DNA from: Phytohabitans flavus | GTDB lineage: Bacteria > Actinomycetota > Actinomycetes > Mycobacteriales > Micromonosporaceae | Direction of reading: 5' to 3' | Assembly: GCF_011764545.1 (NCBI RefSeq) | Contig: NZ_AP022870.1 | Span: 5,006,001 to 5,070,000 of the forward strand | DNA length: 64,000 nucleotides | Part shown: in pieces, positions 45,801 to 54,593 of the stretch | How positions within the stretch are numbered: position 1 is the stretch's first letter | Layout of the letters: each line of letters starts with the position of its first letter | Notes under the pieces: generated by a model | Told to the model about the DNA's origin: nothing | Databases searched by the model: none | Seen by the model: only the letters and a program-made list of their open reading frames with translations | Translations under genes and position numbers: made by a program

Positions 45801-46385
45801 ATGCTGGATGGCATGCGGAAGCGACTCACGGCCGTTGCCAGCTCGCTCCTCGTCGCGGCGGGCTGCAGTGCGGCCTCACCCACAGTCCCGTCACCCTTGC
45901 CCCCATCACCGGCCCCCTCAACGGCTGCTGTGCCCTCCGCACCGCCGCCTCCGTCAAGCTCAGCCGTTCCGGTCCGCGAGCCGAAGCTGATCTACTTCGG
46001 CGGGATAGGCCCATGGCCGGAGAACTCGTTCATCGGTGAGGTCACTACATCGACGCAGCTTGCCAGGTTTCAGATCGCACAGGACTCAGTCGAGGACGAG
46101 GTGCGCCAGGCTGTCCTGGCCTATCAGCAGAGCGGCCTACGCCTGTTCGTGTACGCGAAGCTGGTCGGCTGTTACGAAGACAGCGTTGAGCTGATCATCC
46201 AGGCACCGCTGATGTACCCGATGTTCACCACCGAAGGGGAACGGCTCTGTGTGGAACCCTCTTTCTACATAGCGGCGTTCGCCGTGCCCGCCGAGCTTGT
46301 ACCCGTCGACGTCGACATCCGCTGCGAACCTGGGCCGATCACCTGCCCGAAATGGCGAGGCCACGCCAGAGGCCGCGGAGACTAG
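45801..46385 (+). CDS. putative lipoprotein of unknown function
   Basis: 194 aa from the ATG at 45801, or 190 from the ATG at 45813. Signal peptide with lipobox VAAGC at about residue 22, then a Ser/Pro-rich linker of about 35 residues and a compact domain of about 130 residues with four cysteines (VGCYED, ERLCVEP, DIRCEPG, TCPKWRG). I do not recognise the domain. It stands alone between a terminator and the carbonic anhydrase gene. Confidence 0.75.
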   Translation: MLDGMRKRLTAVASSLLVAAGCSAASPTVPSPLPPSPAPSTAAVPSAPPPPSSSAVPVREPKLIYFGGIGPWPENSFIGEVTTSTQLARFQIAQDSVEDEVRQAVLAYQQSGLRLFVYAKLVGCYEDSVELIIQAPLMYPMFTTEGERLCVEPSFYIAAFAVPAELVPVDVDIRCEPGPITCPKWRGHARGRGD

Positions 46386-46489
46386 CGAATCTGTGTCGCA
46401 CATCGCACCAGCGACGCCTTTCGCTTCCTGAGCGCGAGTAGCAGCATCCCCAGGTGGACTGACCCTGTCCTGGATCATGAGGAGATCAC

Positions 46490-47194
46490 GTGCAACGGAC
46501 GCGCCTACCACGCCGTTCCCTGCTCGCCGCCGCCACCGGCGTGGCCGTTGGTGCCGCCGGCCTCGCCGGACCGGCCCATGCCGCCCATCCAGCGGAGCCG
46601 GCGCCGGACACCCCGCAGAAGGCCCTCGACCGCCTGCTGGCCGGCAACCGCCGGTTCAGGAGCGGTCACGCGATCCATCCGAACCAGACGCTGCGGCGCC
46701 TGCAAGAGGTGGCGGCAGGGCAGCACCCGTTCGCCATCACGCTCGGCTGCGCCGACTCGCGCGTACCCCCGGAGCTGCTTTTCGACCAGGGGCTCGGCGA
46801 CATCTTCGACAACCGTGTCGCCGGCAACATCGTCGACGACCTGCTGTTGGGGAGCGTCGAGTTCGCGGTGGAGGAGTTCGCGCCGCCGCTGCTCATGGTG
46901 CTGGGCCATGAGCGGTGCGGCGCCATCACGGCCACGATCGAGGCGCTGGAGAGCGGCGGGGCCGCGCCCGGCCACATCGGCGCGATCGTGGACGCCCTGA
47001 CCCCGATCATCGAGCCGCTGCTGGAGAGCGAGGGCGACCGGGTGGAAAACGGCGTACAGGCCAACGTCCGCGCGCAGGTGCAGCAGTTGCTGACCACCAG
47101 CCACATCATCGCCGAGCGGGTGGCGGCCGGCACGCTCGCGGTCGTCGGCGCCCGCTTCGATCTGGATACCGGCCGGGTCACGCTGGTCCACTGA
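46490..47194 (+). CDS. secreted beta-carbonic anhydrase
   Basis: 234 aa from GTG with GAGGAG upstream. A twin-arginine-like signal (LPRRSLLAAATGVAVG) ending in AHAAH puts this normally cytosolic enzyme outside the membrane. Zinc ligands Cys87 (GCADSRV), His140 and Cys143 (GHERCGA) and the Asp89/Arg91 pair are all present. It interconverts CO2 and bicarbonate. It is a single gene, convergent with the TetR gene. Confidence 0.92.
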   Translation: MQRTRLPRRSLLAAATGVAVGAAGLAGPAHAAHPAEPAPDTPQKALDRLLAGNRRFRSGHAIHPNQTLRRLQEVAAGQHPFAITLGCADSRVPPELLFDQGLGDIFDNRVAGNIVDDLLLGSVEFAVEEFAPPLLMVLGHERCGAITATIEALESGGAAPGHIGAIVDALTPIIEPLLESEGDRVENGVQANVRAQVQQLLTTSHIIAERVAAGTLAVVGARFDLDTGRVTLVH

Positions 47195-47244
47195 GGACTA
47201 CGCGACCGCGCGGCGGGCGCGATCTGCGTCCGCCGCCCAATCTC

Positions 47245-47282
47245 CATAGGCGCCAGCCGCGGCCGGATCGTCGGCGCCTATG
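47245..47282. terminator. hairpin shared by convergent genes
   Basis: CATAGGCGCC at 47245-47254 pairs with GGCGCCTATG at 47273-47282, around an 18-base loop. It overlaps the TetR stop codon and lies 50 bases after the carbonic anhydrase stop. Confidence 0.6.
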
Positions 47283-48138
47283 AGGACCCCGGACGCTGAT
47301 CCGTCTGGCCGTCGGTGGGCGGGATCAGGCCGTCCAGCAGGCGGGCAAGACCGAAGTCGAACCAGCGGTCCACCGCGGCGTTGGCGTCGCCGCCCTGCGA
47401 GTCGACGACCACGAGCCAGGCGCGATCGTGCGCGTGGCGGGTGCGAGCGAGTCGGGCGTGGGTGGTCGATCGCCAGGTGTCCCAGGTCGCGGCGCCGGCG
47501 TGCTGTTCGGCACGCTCAGCGACGTGCAGCAGCGCCAGTCCCTGGACGTATCCGCTCAGCGTGAGATACGCGGCGAAGGCGTCCTCCGGCGTGTAGCCGA
47601 CGCGGAGTAAGACCGCCACCGTCCGGTCGACCAAGGCCATCACCGCCGGGACGATGGGCGGTCGTGTCGTCGCCAGGACCGGGAGCAACCAAGGGTACCG
47701 GCGGTAGAGAGCCCATTCGTCGCGGGCGAGGCGTTCCAGGGCGTCGCGTGGGTGGGCCGGCTCCGGCTGTGGCGCGCGGCGTCGGTGGCTGTCGGTGAGT
47801 ACGTGCTCGACCATCGCCGCGAGCAGGCGGTCACGGCTGCGTATCGACCGATAGACCTGGTCCGTGCTGAGTCCGGCATGGTGCGCCACGGCACGTACGG
47901 ACACCCTGTCGATCCCGTTCGCGTCGGCCAGTTCGACGGCGAGGTGTACCAGCCGGTCACGGGTTATGGCGCTCGCCTGCTCGCGGCCAACGGTCGCCGG
48001 GTAGGGCGGCGCGGTGTGGCCGAGATCGCGCCGGCGGCGGTAGGCGCGCGCCTGGCAGCGCCGTGAGCAGTAACGCCGAGGTCTGCCGCGAGACCGGATC
48101 GGCAACGCCGCGCCACACTCGGCACACCGGAGAGACAT
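47278..48138 (-). CDS. TetR regulator with N-terminal zinc ribbon
   Basis: 286 aa from the ATG at 48138, behind a GGGGG run; longer versions would cross the operator. Residues 5-28 hold four cysteines (CAEC and YCSRRC), a zinc-ribbon-like segment with a basic tail RAYRRRR. A TetR helix-turn-helix follows (VSVRAVAHHAGLSTDQVYRSI) and an all-helical ligand domain with the sequence ALYRRYPWLLPVL. Divergent from the DUF418 gene, with a perfect 9-bp inverted repeat in the 113-base gap, so it likely represses itself and that gene. Confidence 0.88.
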   Translation of the reverse strand: MSLRCAECGAALPIRSRGRPRRYCSRRCQARAYRRRRDLGHTAPPYPATVGREQASAITRDRLVHLAVELADANGIDRVSVRAVAHHAGLSTDQVYRSIRSRDRLLAAMVEHVLTDSHRRRAPQPEPAHPRDALERLARDEWALYRRYPWLLPVLATTRPPIVPAVMALVDRTVAVLLRVGYTPEDAFAAYLTLSGYVQGLALLHVAERAEQHAGAATWDTWRSTTHARLARTRHAHDRAWLVVVDSQGGDANAAVDRWFDFGLARLLDGLIPPTDGQTDQRPGSS

Positions 48139-48152
48139 GACGCCCCCGCTTG

Positions 48153-48180
48153 TTTCGTCACTACGGATGCCGTGACGAAA
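48153..48180. promoter_or_regulatory. TetR operator
   Basis: TTTCGTCAC at 48153-48161 and its exact complement GTGACGAAA at 48172-48180, spaced by 10 bases, lie between the divergent TetR and DUF418 genes. Confidence 0.75.
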
Positions 48181-48251
48181 GTACTCGTTCCTCGGGGGCT
48201 GCCGCGAACAGCATCGAAGGCGTCGCGTCCGTCCGTCTTCGAGGGGTCTCC

Positions 48252-49484
48252 GTGCGCCTGTTCCGCATCCAGTCACCCGGCTCCCGCAGTGCTGCTCCGG
48301 AGCCACCACCAGACCGGATCGTCGATGTCGATGCGCTACGCGGGATGGCTCTGCTCGGCATCCTTCTGGTCAACATCGCCTACTTCGCCTCTGGGTACCC
48401 GTTCCACCTCGTCACCGATCCCGACCACAGCTCGTGGCTCGATCACGCCGTGACTTGGCTCGTCGAGGCCACGCTCACGATGAAGGCGTACCTGCTCTTC
48501 TCCTTCCTGTTCGGCTACAGCTTCACGCTCCAGATCGACTCCGCGGCACGTCGCGGCGTGCCCTTCGCCCCCCGATTCCGGCGCCGCCTCGCCGGCCTGT
48601 TCGCGATCGGGCTGGCGCACGCCGTCCTGCTGTTCCAGGGAGACATCCTGACGACGTACGCGTTGCTGGGCCTGATCCTCCTCGCCATGCGACAGGTCCG
48701 CCCGCACACCGCGCTGGCCACCGCCGCCGCGTTGGTCGGCGTGGTGGCCTTCGCCATGGCGCTCGCCGCCACCACCGGGGCGGAGCTCGTACCCGACCCG
48801 TCGGCCGCGCTGGCTGCCGGTGAACGCTCCACCGAAGCGCTTCGGGGCGGTCTCGTCTCGGTGGTGGCCGAGCACCTGCGCTCCCTACCGGCGATGCTCG
48901 GCTCGCTGGCGGTGCAAGGACCGCTCGCGCTCTCGGCCTTCCTGGTCGGGCTGGCGGCCGGGCGCGGGCGGGCACTGGCCGACGTCGTTCGGCATGACCG
49001 TGTGCTGCGACGGATACAGTGGATCGGTTTTCCGGCCGGGCTGGCCGGAGGCGTCGTGTTCGCCACCGGCGGCGGTACGGCAAACTTCACCGGGCTTCTC
49101 GTCGGCATCCTCACCGCGCCGCTGCTCGCCGCGGCGTATGCGGCGACGGCGCTGCGCTACTTCCACACCACCTCGGGTCGCCGCTTGGCGCTGGCACTGG
49201 CACCTGCCGGGCGGATGTCGCTGTCCAACTATCTCGGCCAGTCCATACTCTGCGTGGTGATCTTCACGGGTGTGGGGCTGCGGCTGGCAGGCGACGTCGG
49301 GCCGCCGGCGGTGCTGCTCGTCGCCCTCGGGATCTTCGCAGTCCAGGTGGCCGCCAGCGCGATGTGGCTGGCCCGGTTCAACTACGGCCCGGCGGAATGG
49401 CTCCTGAAGACCTGGACCGAACGACACGGCGTACCGCTGTCGCGTCGCGGGCAGTCCCAGACTTCTGCGCCGGCATCGAGGTAG
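48252..49484 (+). CDS. DUF418-family membrane protein
   Basis: 410 aa from the GTG at 48252, with GAGGGG upstream; an ATG at 48150 would put coding sequence across the operator. DUF418 landmarks: DVDALRGMALLGILLVNI at the N-terminus, AYLLFSFLFGYSFTLQ, then many helices and a C-terminal AGRMSLSNYLGQSILC and FNYGPAEWLLK. About ten membrane helices. The family is believed to be involved in transport but is not well defined. Probably controlled by the divergent TetR protein. Confidence 0.88.
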   Translation: MRLFRIQSPGSRSAAPEPPPDRIVDVDALRGMALLGILLVNIAYFASGYPFHLVTDPDHSSWLDHAVTWLVEATLTMKAYLLFSFLFGYSFTLQIDSAARRGVPFAPRFRRRLAGLFAIGLAHAVLLFQGDILTTYALLGLILLAMRQVRPHTALATAAALVGVVAFAMALAATTGAELVPDPSAALAAGERSTEALRGGLVSVVAEHLRSLPAMLGSLAVQGPLALSAFLVGLAAGRGRALADVVRHDRVLRRIQWIGFPAGLAGGVVFATGGGTANFTGLLVGILTAPLLAAAYAATALRYFHTTSGRRLALALAPAGRMSLSNYLGQSILCVVIFTGVGLRLAGDVGPPAVLLVALGIFAVQVAASAMWLARFNYGPAEWLLKTWTERHGVPLSRRGQSQTSAPASR

Positions 49485-49510
49485 TCACGGCGCTGATCTC
49501 ACGCGGGCCG

Positions 49511-49536
49511 GGCGCCCGTGGCGAGCCACGGGCGCC
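49511..49536. terminator. bidirectional terminator between convergent genes
   Basis: GGCGCCCGTGG at 49511-49521 pairs with 49526-49536 around a CGAG loop. It lies between the DUF418 stop and the stop of the convergent secreted-protein gene. Confidence 0.7.
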
Positions 49537-49549
49537 TGGCGTTCGGGTC

Positions 49550-51433
49550 TCAGGTGCCGGTGCATCCGGGTGGGGCGCCGGGGGCGTTCCACCGGTCGCA
49601 CCAGTTGGCGGGTGCCATACCGGGGTTACCCGGACCCCAACTCGCACCAGCGGTGTAGCCGTAGGGTTGGACGTCAAGGTCGGTGACTTGGAAGATCGCG
49701 TAATCCACCATGTTGCCGGTCTTCAGCGTGTAGGTACCACCCTGGAGAGAGGGCCAGAAGAACCGGTAGTCGTGCGACCCATCGGGTGTAGGTATCGGCA
49801 GCCAGGAGGCGTAGTACCAGTACTGCATATCAAACGCCCACGGGATCCGATGCTCGTAGTTGATGCCGGACAGGGAAACGCGGATCCAGCACCGCTGGCC
49901 GGCCAGGACGATCCCCTGGACCGCGACGTACCGTGAGGCATTGGTGTACCAGCCTGTGATCCTGCATTTGCCATGCTGAATCGTCACCGACTCGCCGGAG
50001 GCCATCGGTCGGATGACCGTGTCCGGCCCCATGCCTCCGGCCTGCGGTTGGAGGGTCGTTTCCGGCGTACCGACACCGCAGCCGCCATCCATGGGAAGGA
50101 ACCCGTACCACTGGATTGTCGGTGTCTGCGCGCAAATCAGTGACGACGGGCCGACGAAAACTTCCTTCCACGGGCTCTGGGTCGTCTTGGACACCGGGAT
50201 CGCGTTGTAGACGTTGTGCACCAGCATGGCCCCGTAGCTGGCGTTGATCTTGTATGGGTTGTAGTTGCCGATCCGGCCGAGCGACGCCGACTTGTGAATG
50301 TCGCGTTGCAGGCCGACCAGCTCGCCGATGTAATCCGCGATCGGGTAGGGCGCGATCGAGTTGACCGGGAGCTGCGAGTTCCTGTCCCACTGGCCAAGGC
50401 ACGGGTATGCACCGCGGTCGACGTCGGCTTCGGAGATCCCGAGCTGAGCCAGGAAGGCGGTGCGTATTGTGCCCGGGCCGGGCATGCGAGGCGTCAGCGA
50501 CCCGTTGGTGACAAGGCTGTCCACACAGGTGTAGATGGCGCGCAGCCGCGTGGGTGTGAGGTCCTTGGGCGCGTTGTTGCCGAATCCGATGTAGCTGAGG
50601 CCGCTGGGATAATCGGTAGTGTTGGCGACCAACGGCGCGGCCCCGCTGGACTGGTCCGTGATCACGCCGAGGCCCATGCTCGCCGTGACGGTGGAGTTCA
50701 CCCTGCCGAGGCTCTGCGCGATGTACTGCGCCATGGAGAACGGGACGATGCCCTGGCTGTCGAACAGCCCGACCACCACGCCCAAGTTGTCGCGCAGCGG
50801 CGCGTTGCCCGGGAGGGTGTCCTTAACGCATGGGTATTGGGCTTTGTCGTAGCTGTACAGCCCAATCGTCCGCAGCCAGTCGGTGCGCAGCTGCGAGCCC
50901 GTGGCGGGCAGATAGGGATGGAACTCGGGCCGCTGGCAGGTGTAGATGGCCCTGAGATCGGCGGTGGAGAGGCGCCGCGACATGCTGCTCGATACCAGGA
51001 AGCTCATCGCGTCCCGCGCGAACGGCAGATACGCGAGGTCCGGGCTCGGACCGACCGGCGTGTGAATCGGTTCGGCGGACAGCCGCGCGAAGTCCAGGCA
51101 ACCGTTGCCGAGCTGCCGGGAGTTACTCAGCGCCTGCTCGCCGGCCATGTCCGTGGCCGGGCGGGCCATCGTGCAGGTAGCACTGTTCTTTGTGGTGATG
51201 GTGCTTGATCCGCTCGTGTCGTATGACGCGAGCGGCTTCTGCCCGTTCAGCGTGATCGTCGAGGCCAACGAGTTCATCACGTCCTGCGTGGTGAACGAAC
51301 CGACACCGGCGAGCTGGCGCACTTCGGTCGGATCAGCCTGGGCAGGTGCGGACGGCAGAGCAAGCAAGCCGCCGCACATCGTGATCACGGTCACGGCGGC
51401 GCCCACCCGCCGGTACATTGGGCTTACGCGCAT
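49550..51433 (-). CDS. secreted PstS-like protein with duplicated lobe
   Basis: 627 aa from the ATG at 51433. Signal peptide VGAAVTVITMCGGLLALPSAPAQA. The next part resembles phosphate-binding-protein-like domains of actinomycetes (GVGSFTTQDVMN, SYDTSGSSTITT, FARDAMSFLV). A unit with LRAIYTC, a GT or GS phosphate-type loop and a later YPC occurs twice (about residues 150-205 and 300-370). The C-terminal 200 residues form a beta-rich region with six tryptophans that I do not recognise. Extracellular binding role is likely; the ligand is unknown. Confidence 0.8.
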   Translation of the reverse strand: MRVSPMYRRVGAAVTVITMCGGLLALPSAPAQADPTEVRQLAGVGSFTTQDVMNSLASTITLNGQKPLASYDTSGSSTITTKNSATCTMARPATDMAGEQALSNSRQLGNGCLDFARLSAEPIHTPVGPSPDLAYLPFARDAMSFLVSSSMSRRLSTADLRAIYTCQRPEFHPYLPATGSQLRTDWLRTIGLYSYDKAQYPCVKDTLPGNAPLRDNLGVVVGLFDSQGIVPFSMAQYIAQSLGRVNSTVTASMGLGVITDQSSGAAPLVANTTDYPSGLSYIGFGNNAPKDLTPTRLRAIYTCVDSLVTNGSLTPRMPGPGTIRTAFLAQLGISEADVDRGAYPCLGQWDRNSQLPVNSIAPYPIADYIGELVGLQRDIHKSASLGRIGNYNPYKINASYGAMLVHNVYNAIPVSKTTQSPWKEVFVGPSSLICAQTPTIQWYGFLPMDGGCGVGTPETTLQPQAGGMGPDTVIRPMASGESVTIQHGKCRITGWYTNASRYVAVQGIVLAGQRCWIRVSLSGINYEHRIPWAFDMQYWYYASWLPIPTPDGSHDYRFFWPSLQGGTYTLKTGNMVDYAIFQVTDLDVQPYGYTAGASWGPGNPGMAPANWCDRWNAPGAPPGCTGT

Positions 51434-51653
51434 AGCACAACCCCGTTTCTGGCTATGGCAACCTCGCCCCGTGCGAGGCAAAACGGCCTCCCAACGGAGG
51501 CCGTCTTAACGCATGTAAAGGCATGGAAATTAATCAAGGTTGAATAGTGCGTGGCGCCCGGACCACCAACCGACCGAGAGCACACCCACTTGAGACGATG
51601 TGGTACTCGGCGGCGACCAGGCGCCACCCTGGCGCGGGCCCGGGAACCCATGG

Positions 51654-51953
51654 CTAGGCACTGAGCCCGCGATGCGCGACGAACTCAAGGAAGTCAGCGG
51701 CGTCTAGCTCAGGTGCGCCGGCGTCGTGGAAGTGGAACCAGACCTCGTCGTGACAACGACCGTCTGTGACCGGAAAGCCCCAATGATCCCCGGTGCCGAC
51801 CGGGGCGACGGCGATGAAGGTTCGGTCGGGAAACTCGCGGTCGTTGACCGACCTGAGGTCTTCGTCGTGGACCTCACGCAGGGACTTGGCCAACACATCA
51901 AACTGCCTGATGTCCACGCCGCTTAGCCTATGCGTCCAGCCGACAGCCAACAT
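51654..51953 (-). CDS. small hypothetical protein, SUKH-like
   Basis: 99 aa. The C-terminal half, GDHWGFPVTDGRCHDEVWF, HFHDAG and DFLEFVAHRGL, resembles the end of SMI1/KNR4 (SUKH) proteins, often immunity proteins to polymorphic toxins. The domain is shorter than usual and no toxin gene is nearby. The VOC gene follows in the same direction upstream by 15 bases. Confidence 0.6.
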   Translation of the reverse strand: MLAVGWTHRLSGVDIRQFDVLAKSLREVHDEDLRSVNDREFPDRTFIAVAPVGTGDHWGFPVTDGRCHDEVWFHFHDAGAPELDAADFLEFVAHRGLSA

Positions 51954-51968
51954 GGGTCGGACCGTCCG

Positions 51969-52382
51969 TCAGGCTGCCACGCAGAACTCGTTACCTTCCG
52001 GATCAGCCATCACCACGTGATGACCCTCAAACGTCGCCAGCACCCGACCGCCCGCCGCGACCAACTCGTCGACCTTCGCGGAGATCCGCGACCACGGATC
52101 AGCCGACCTGCCAACCCGCACGTCGATGTGCAGCCGGTTCTTCGCCACCTTCGGCTCCGGCACCTCCAAAAACACCAACCGCGGCCCAACCCCCGAAGGA
52201 TCCTGCAACCACGCTCCGCCTCCCTCGTCCTCATCCAGATCACCGAACGAGGCCGCCCACTCCGCCCGCGTCACAAACGGCGCCGGCGGCGGCTCGTCCT
52301 CATAACCCAGCGCCACCTTCCAGAACTCCGCCAGCGCATCAGCTCGCACACAGTCGAACGTCAGATCCACCCGCAACGCCAC
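51969..52382 (-). CDS. VOC/glyoxalase-like domain protein
   Basis: 137 aa. Two beta-alpha-beta-beta-beta units: DLTFDCVRADALAEFWKVALGY and NRLHIDVRVG ... LATFEGHHVVMADPEGNEFCV, the latter being the usual C-terminal motif. Typical of the small uncharacterised VOC proteins of actinomycetes, with His/Glu metal positions plausible but not certain. Likely cotranscribed with the SUKH-like gene. Confidence 0.85.
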   Translation of the reverse strand: MALRVDLTFDCVRADALAEFWKVALGYEDEPPPAPFVTRAEWAASFGDLDEDEGGGAWLQDPSGVGPRLVFLEVPEPKVAKNRLHIDVRVGRSADPWSRISAKVDELVAAGGRVLATFEGHHVVMADPEGNEFCVAA

Positions 52383-53083
52383 GCCACACCTCGCTTCGGC
52401 CTACAGTGGCGACATCTTCCATCCGGGGTACGACATGGACGCCGCCTGGCCCTGAGACTGCCCATGCTCAGCCCGTGATCGCCACGCGGTCGCCGCCGCG
52501 CAGCAGCTGGCTGCACGGCATCGCCGCTGCGCTGCCGGTCTTCCGCTGGCAGGGGCGCGGACACCTCGTGACTACTTTTCGGCAGATTCGGATGCTGGCG
52601 GGCCGCGGTAGTCAGGCCTTACGTGGCGTCCAAGGCACCGGCGAGATCGCCTCGATCCAGCGCCGCCCGCACATCAGCTGACGCCGCCGGCGGCGGGTTA
52701 TGGAACAGGTGATGCTCATGACACACACGCACATCTTCGTTGCACAGGCCAAGGCGTCGTCGCCCGACCGGCCCCATCACCACCGCCGCCGACGTCACCC
52801 TCACAGCCAAGACCAGCGCGACCAGCCACGAACCGCGCCACCCGCACTGACGACCGATCCCACCGCGCACGCGGCGGCCTAGGGCTGACGCCGGCGCCGA
52901 CCGATCCCGGCCCCGCCGACGAGGTGGATGCTCGGTCGGAAGGCATAGTCCCCACCATCCAGGGGAAACCGCACAGAGACAGCTGACGGAGGGTGCGCTA
53001 TGTCCCGCGTTTTCAGCGCGAACGGGTCCAGGCCCGCCAGTTCCGGGTCGTCGAAGAGCCGGGCAAGGGTGAAGGCCGAAGAC
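52383..53083. other. weakly coding 700-base region
   Basis: No strong gene. The best candidate is a 52-codon minus-strand frame (52619-52777) with a His/Cys-rich middle (CNEDVRVCHEHHLFH) and GGTGG upstream. A further minus-strand frame of 68 codons (52879-53085, start MSSAFTLARLF) has a protein-like first half but no ribosome site. The rest shows only chance frames. Confidence 0.35.
52619..52777 (-). CDS. possible small His/Cys-rich protein
   Basis: 52 aa from the ATG at 52777, with GGTGG just upstream. Cys and His residues (CNEDVRVCHEHHLFH) could bind a metal, and the C-terminus ADVRAALDRGDLAGALDAT looks helical. The frame is open far upstream, which reduces confidence. Confidence 0.3.
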   Translation of the reverse strand: MGPVGRRRLGLCNEDVRVCHEHHLFHNPPPAASADVRAALDRGDLAGALDAT

Positions 53084-53290
53084 ATGCGGCATGTCCGGGT
53101 ACCGGGGGTAGGCGATGTGGCGGTTCCGCCGCCAGAGAAGATCGCATTTTATGCCGGCATCGGCGTCCTCGCCGCCTTCGAGGTGGTGGACTGGCCCGTA
53201 GCAGGCGTGATCATCGTCGGTCATCTCCTCGCGGACCAGCGTCACTTCGCACGCCTGCGAGGCTTTGGCGAGGCGGCTGAGTCGGCGTAG
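53084..53290 (+). CDS. small membrane protein
   Basis: 68 aa from the ATG at 53084 (an ATG at 53000 is also in frame). VRVPGVGDVAVPPPEKIAFY is followed by one or two short hydrophobic helices (AGIGVLAAFEVVDWPVAGVIIVGHLLA) and a charged tail. Short proteins with this PPPEK...YAGIG pattern are found in actinomycetes, function unknown. Its start codon shares CATG with the start of an opposite-strand frame. Confidence 0.6.
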   Translation: MRHVRVPGVGDVAVPPPEKIAFYAGIGVLAAFEVVDWPVAGVIIVGHLLADQRHFARLRGFGEAAESA

Positions 53291-53475
53291 CCCACTGACC
53301 AATTCATCGATGTTGGCGGATGCACTCCCGGGGACCCTCCAGCCGCCCCTGCCCGGCGCGCTACAGGGCTGTGCGCCGTACCTGGGTTTGTAGAGGCTCC
53401 GTCGACGTGCCGTTGGCCAGGGCAGCCGGCTGCCTTCCAGAGCGGCGTTTCTCACGCTGTTGCTGGCGGTAGGCC

Positions 53476-53937
53476 TCAGGTGTCGTAGCAGCCGTCCCAT
53501 GGTGGATCGAACCCGAGATCGTCGGGGAGGAACTCAGCGTGGTCCTGCCCGTCGTAGAGCTCCGACTCGTCGACGAGCCCGAAGACGTGTCCATCGACAT
53601 TCACCTGGAACAGCTTGATAGCGATGTCGCCGAAGGCTCGCCCTGGCAACGCCTCAAGCCAGCCGGCGAGGCACTCCTGCGCACGCCTGATGGAGGTGTC
53701 CTCGTCCTCGCTCGTGCCGGCGAACCAGGTCTGCGACCCTGTATGACCACCGTCTACGTCGAATTGATGCAGCACCGCGTACCAGCGCTTGTAGCGGTAC
53801 CAATCCGGCTTGCTGCCCGCCCCGTCCTGCAAGGTCGCCGTGACTGAGCCGAAAAACTGCCCGTGGTCAAAGCTGCCAATCGTGTCGGTACGGTAGCCAG
53901 GCTCGTGCGCGATGGGGACGCGGTCGGGAATCGCCAT
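53476..53937 (-). CDS. conserved hypothetical protein
   Basis: 153 aa from the ATG at 53937; the frame is open further back but with only Arg/Pro-rich shadow sequence. The composition is normal and well folded-looking: aromatic strands (SFDHGQFFGSVTATL, RYKRWYAVLHQFD), then AQECLAGWLEALPG and IKLFQVNVDGHVFGLVDE. Acidic C-terminus (FDPPWDGCYDT). No family recognised. Confidence 0.72.
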   Translation of the reverse strand: MAIPDRVPIAHEPGYRTDTIGSFDHGQFFGSVTATLQDGAGSKPDWYRYKRWYAVLHQFDVDGGHTGSQTWFAGTSEDEDTSIRRAQECLAGWLEALPGRAFGDIAIKLFQVNVDGHVFGLVDESELYDGQDHAEFLPDDLGFDPPWDGCYDT

Positions 53938-54086
53938 GGTGCGCACGCTAGTACAGGCGGCAGACAAATCATCACCGCCGCCACTGTGCCCCACCCCACC
54001 GCCAGCAACCCACGACGGCCTGCCACGGCTACACATGGACGCCATACGGCTCCGTGACCGAACGCGGCTTGCGTGGCCCTTGAAGA

Positions 54087-54446
54087 ATGCACTCCGTGGC
54101 GAACACCGACGCACGACGGCGCTGGCGAGAGCAGCAGCTTGCGCAGCAGCGCAGACGGCTCCATCCGGATGTCGCCCAGGGCGACCTTGAGGGATTCGCG
54201 TTGGTGCGTCCGGACGGATCCCTGACGGCTGAGGTCGTCCACGTGCAATGGATGGACAACCACCCAGCAGGCCCCGACACCCACGTGACGGTCTCCTTCG
54301 CGGACGGGTCGAACGTGGAGTTCGCGTTCGATGTCCCCGTCGTGAAGGTCCGAGCGGCCGACCTCCACACAGTGAGCCCAGACGACGCACGCCAGGCAGC
54401 GCCGTCCGGGTGGGGAGCGGACTCCGAGCGCTGGGACAAAGCCTGA
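54087..54446 (+). CDS. hypothetical protein
   Basis: 119 aa from ATG 54087 with GAAG upstream; a GTG nine bases later is an alternative. A basic helix (ARRRWREQQLAQQRRR) precedes a small beta-rich domain (GFALVRPDGSLTAEVVHVQW, HVTVSFADGSNVEFAFDVPV). Function unknown. A strong hairpin 97 bases downstream could terminate it. Confidence 0.6.
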   Translation: MHSVANTDARRRWREQQLAQQRRRLHPDVAQGDLEGFALVRPDGSLTAEVVHVQWMDNHPAGPDTHVTVSFADGSNVEFAFDVPVVKVRAADLHTVSPDDARQAAPSGWGADSERWDKA

Positions 54447-54542
54447 CCGTCACGGGCAGGAAGTGGTCGGTGTCGAGGGCCCTCTCGTTAAGCCCGAGGT
54501 CGGCACAGCGCCTGCCGGCCTGCCGAGCCCCGAGATGTATGC

Positions 54543-54580
54543 GCAAGGGGGCACCGCCGAGTCCGGCGGTGCCCCCTTGC
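54543..54580. terminator. strong bidirectional terminator
   Basis: A perfect 17-bp stem, GCAAGGGGGCACCGCCG at 54543-54559 with 54564-54580, and a 4-base loop. It lies 14 bases after the LPXTG gene stop (minus strand) and after the plus-strand hypothetical gene. Confidence 0.85.
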
Positions 54581-54593
54581 GTGGGAGCCGGTG

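Noticed and set aside
52619-53500. 293-codon minus-strand frame
   Set aside because: Cys/Arg/Trp-rich with no domain; only its last 52 codons are kept, at low confidence.
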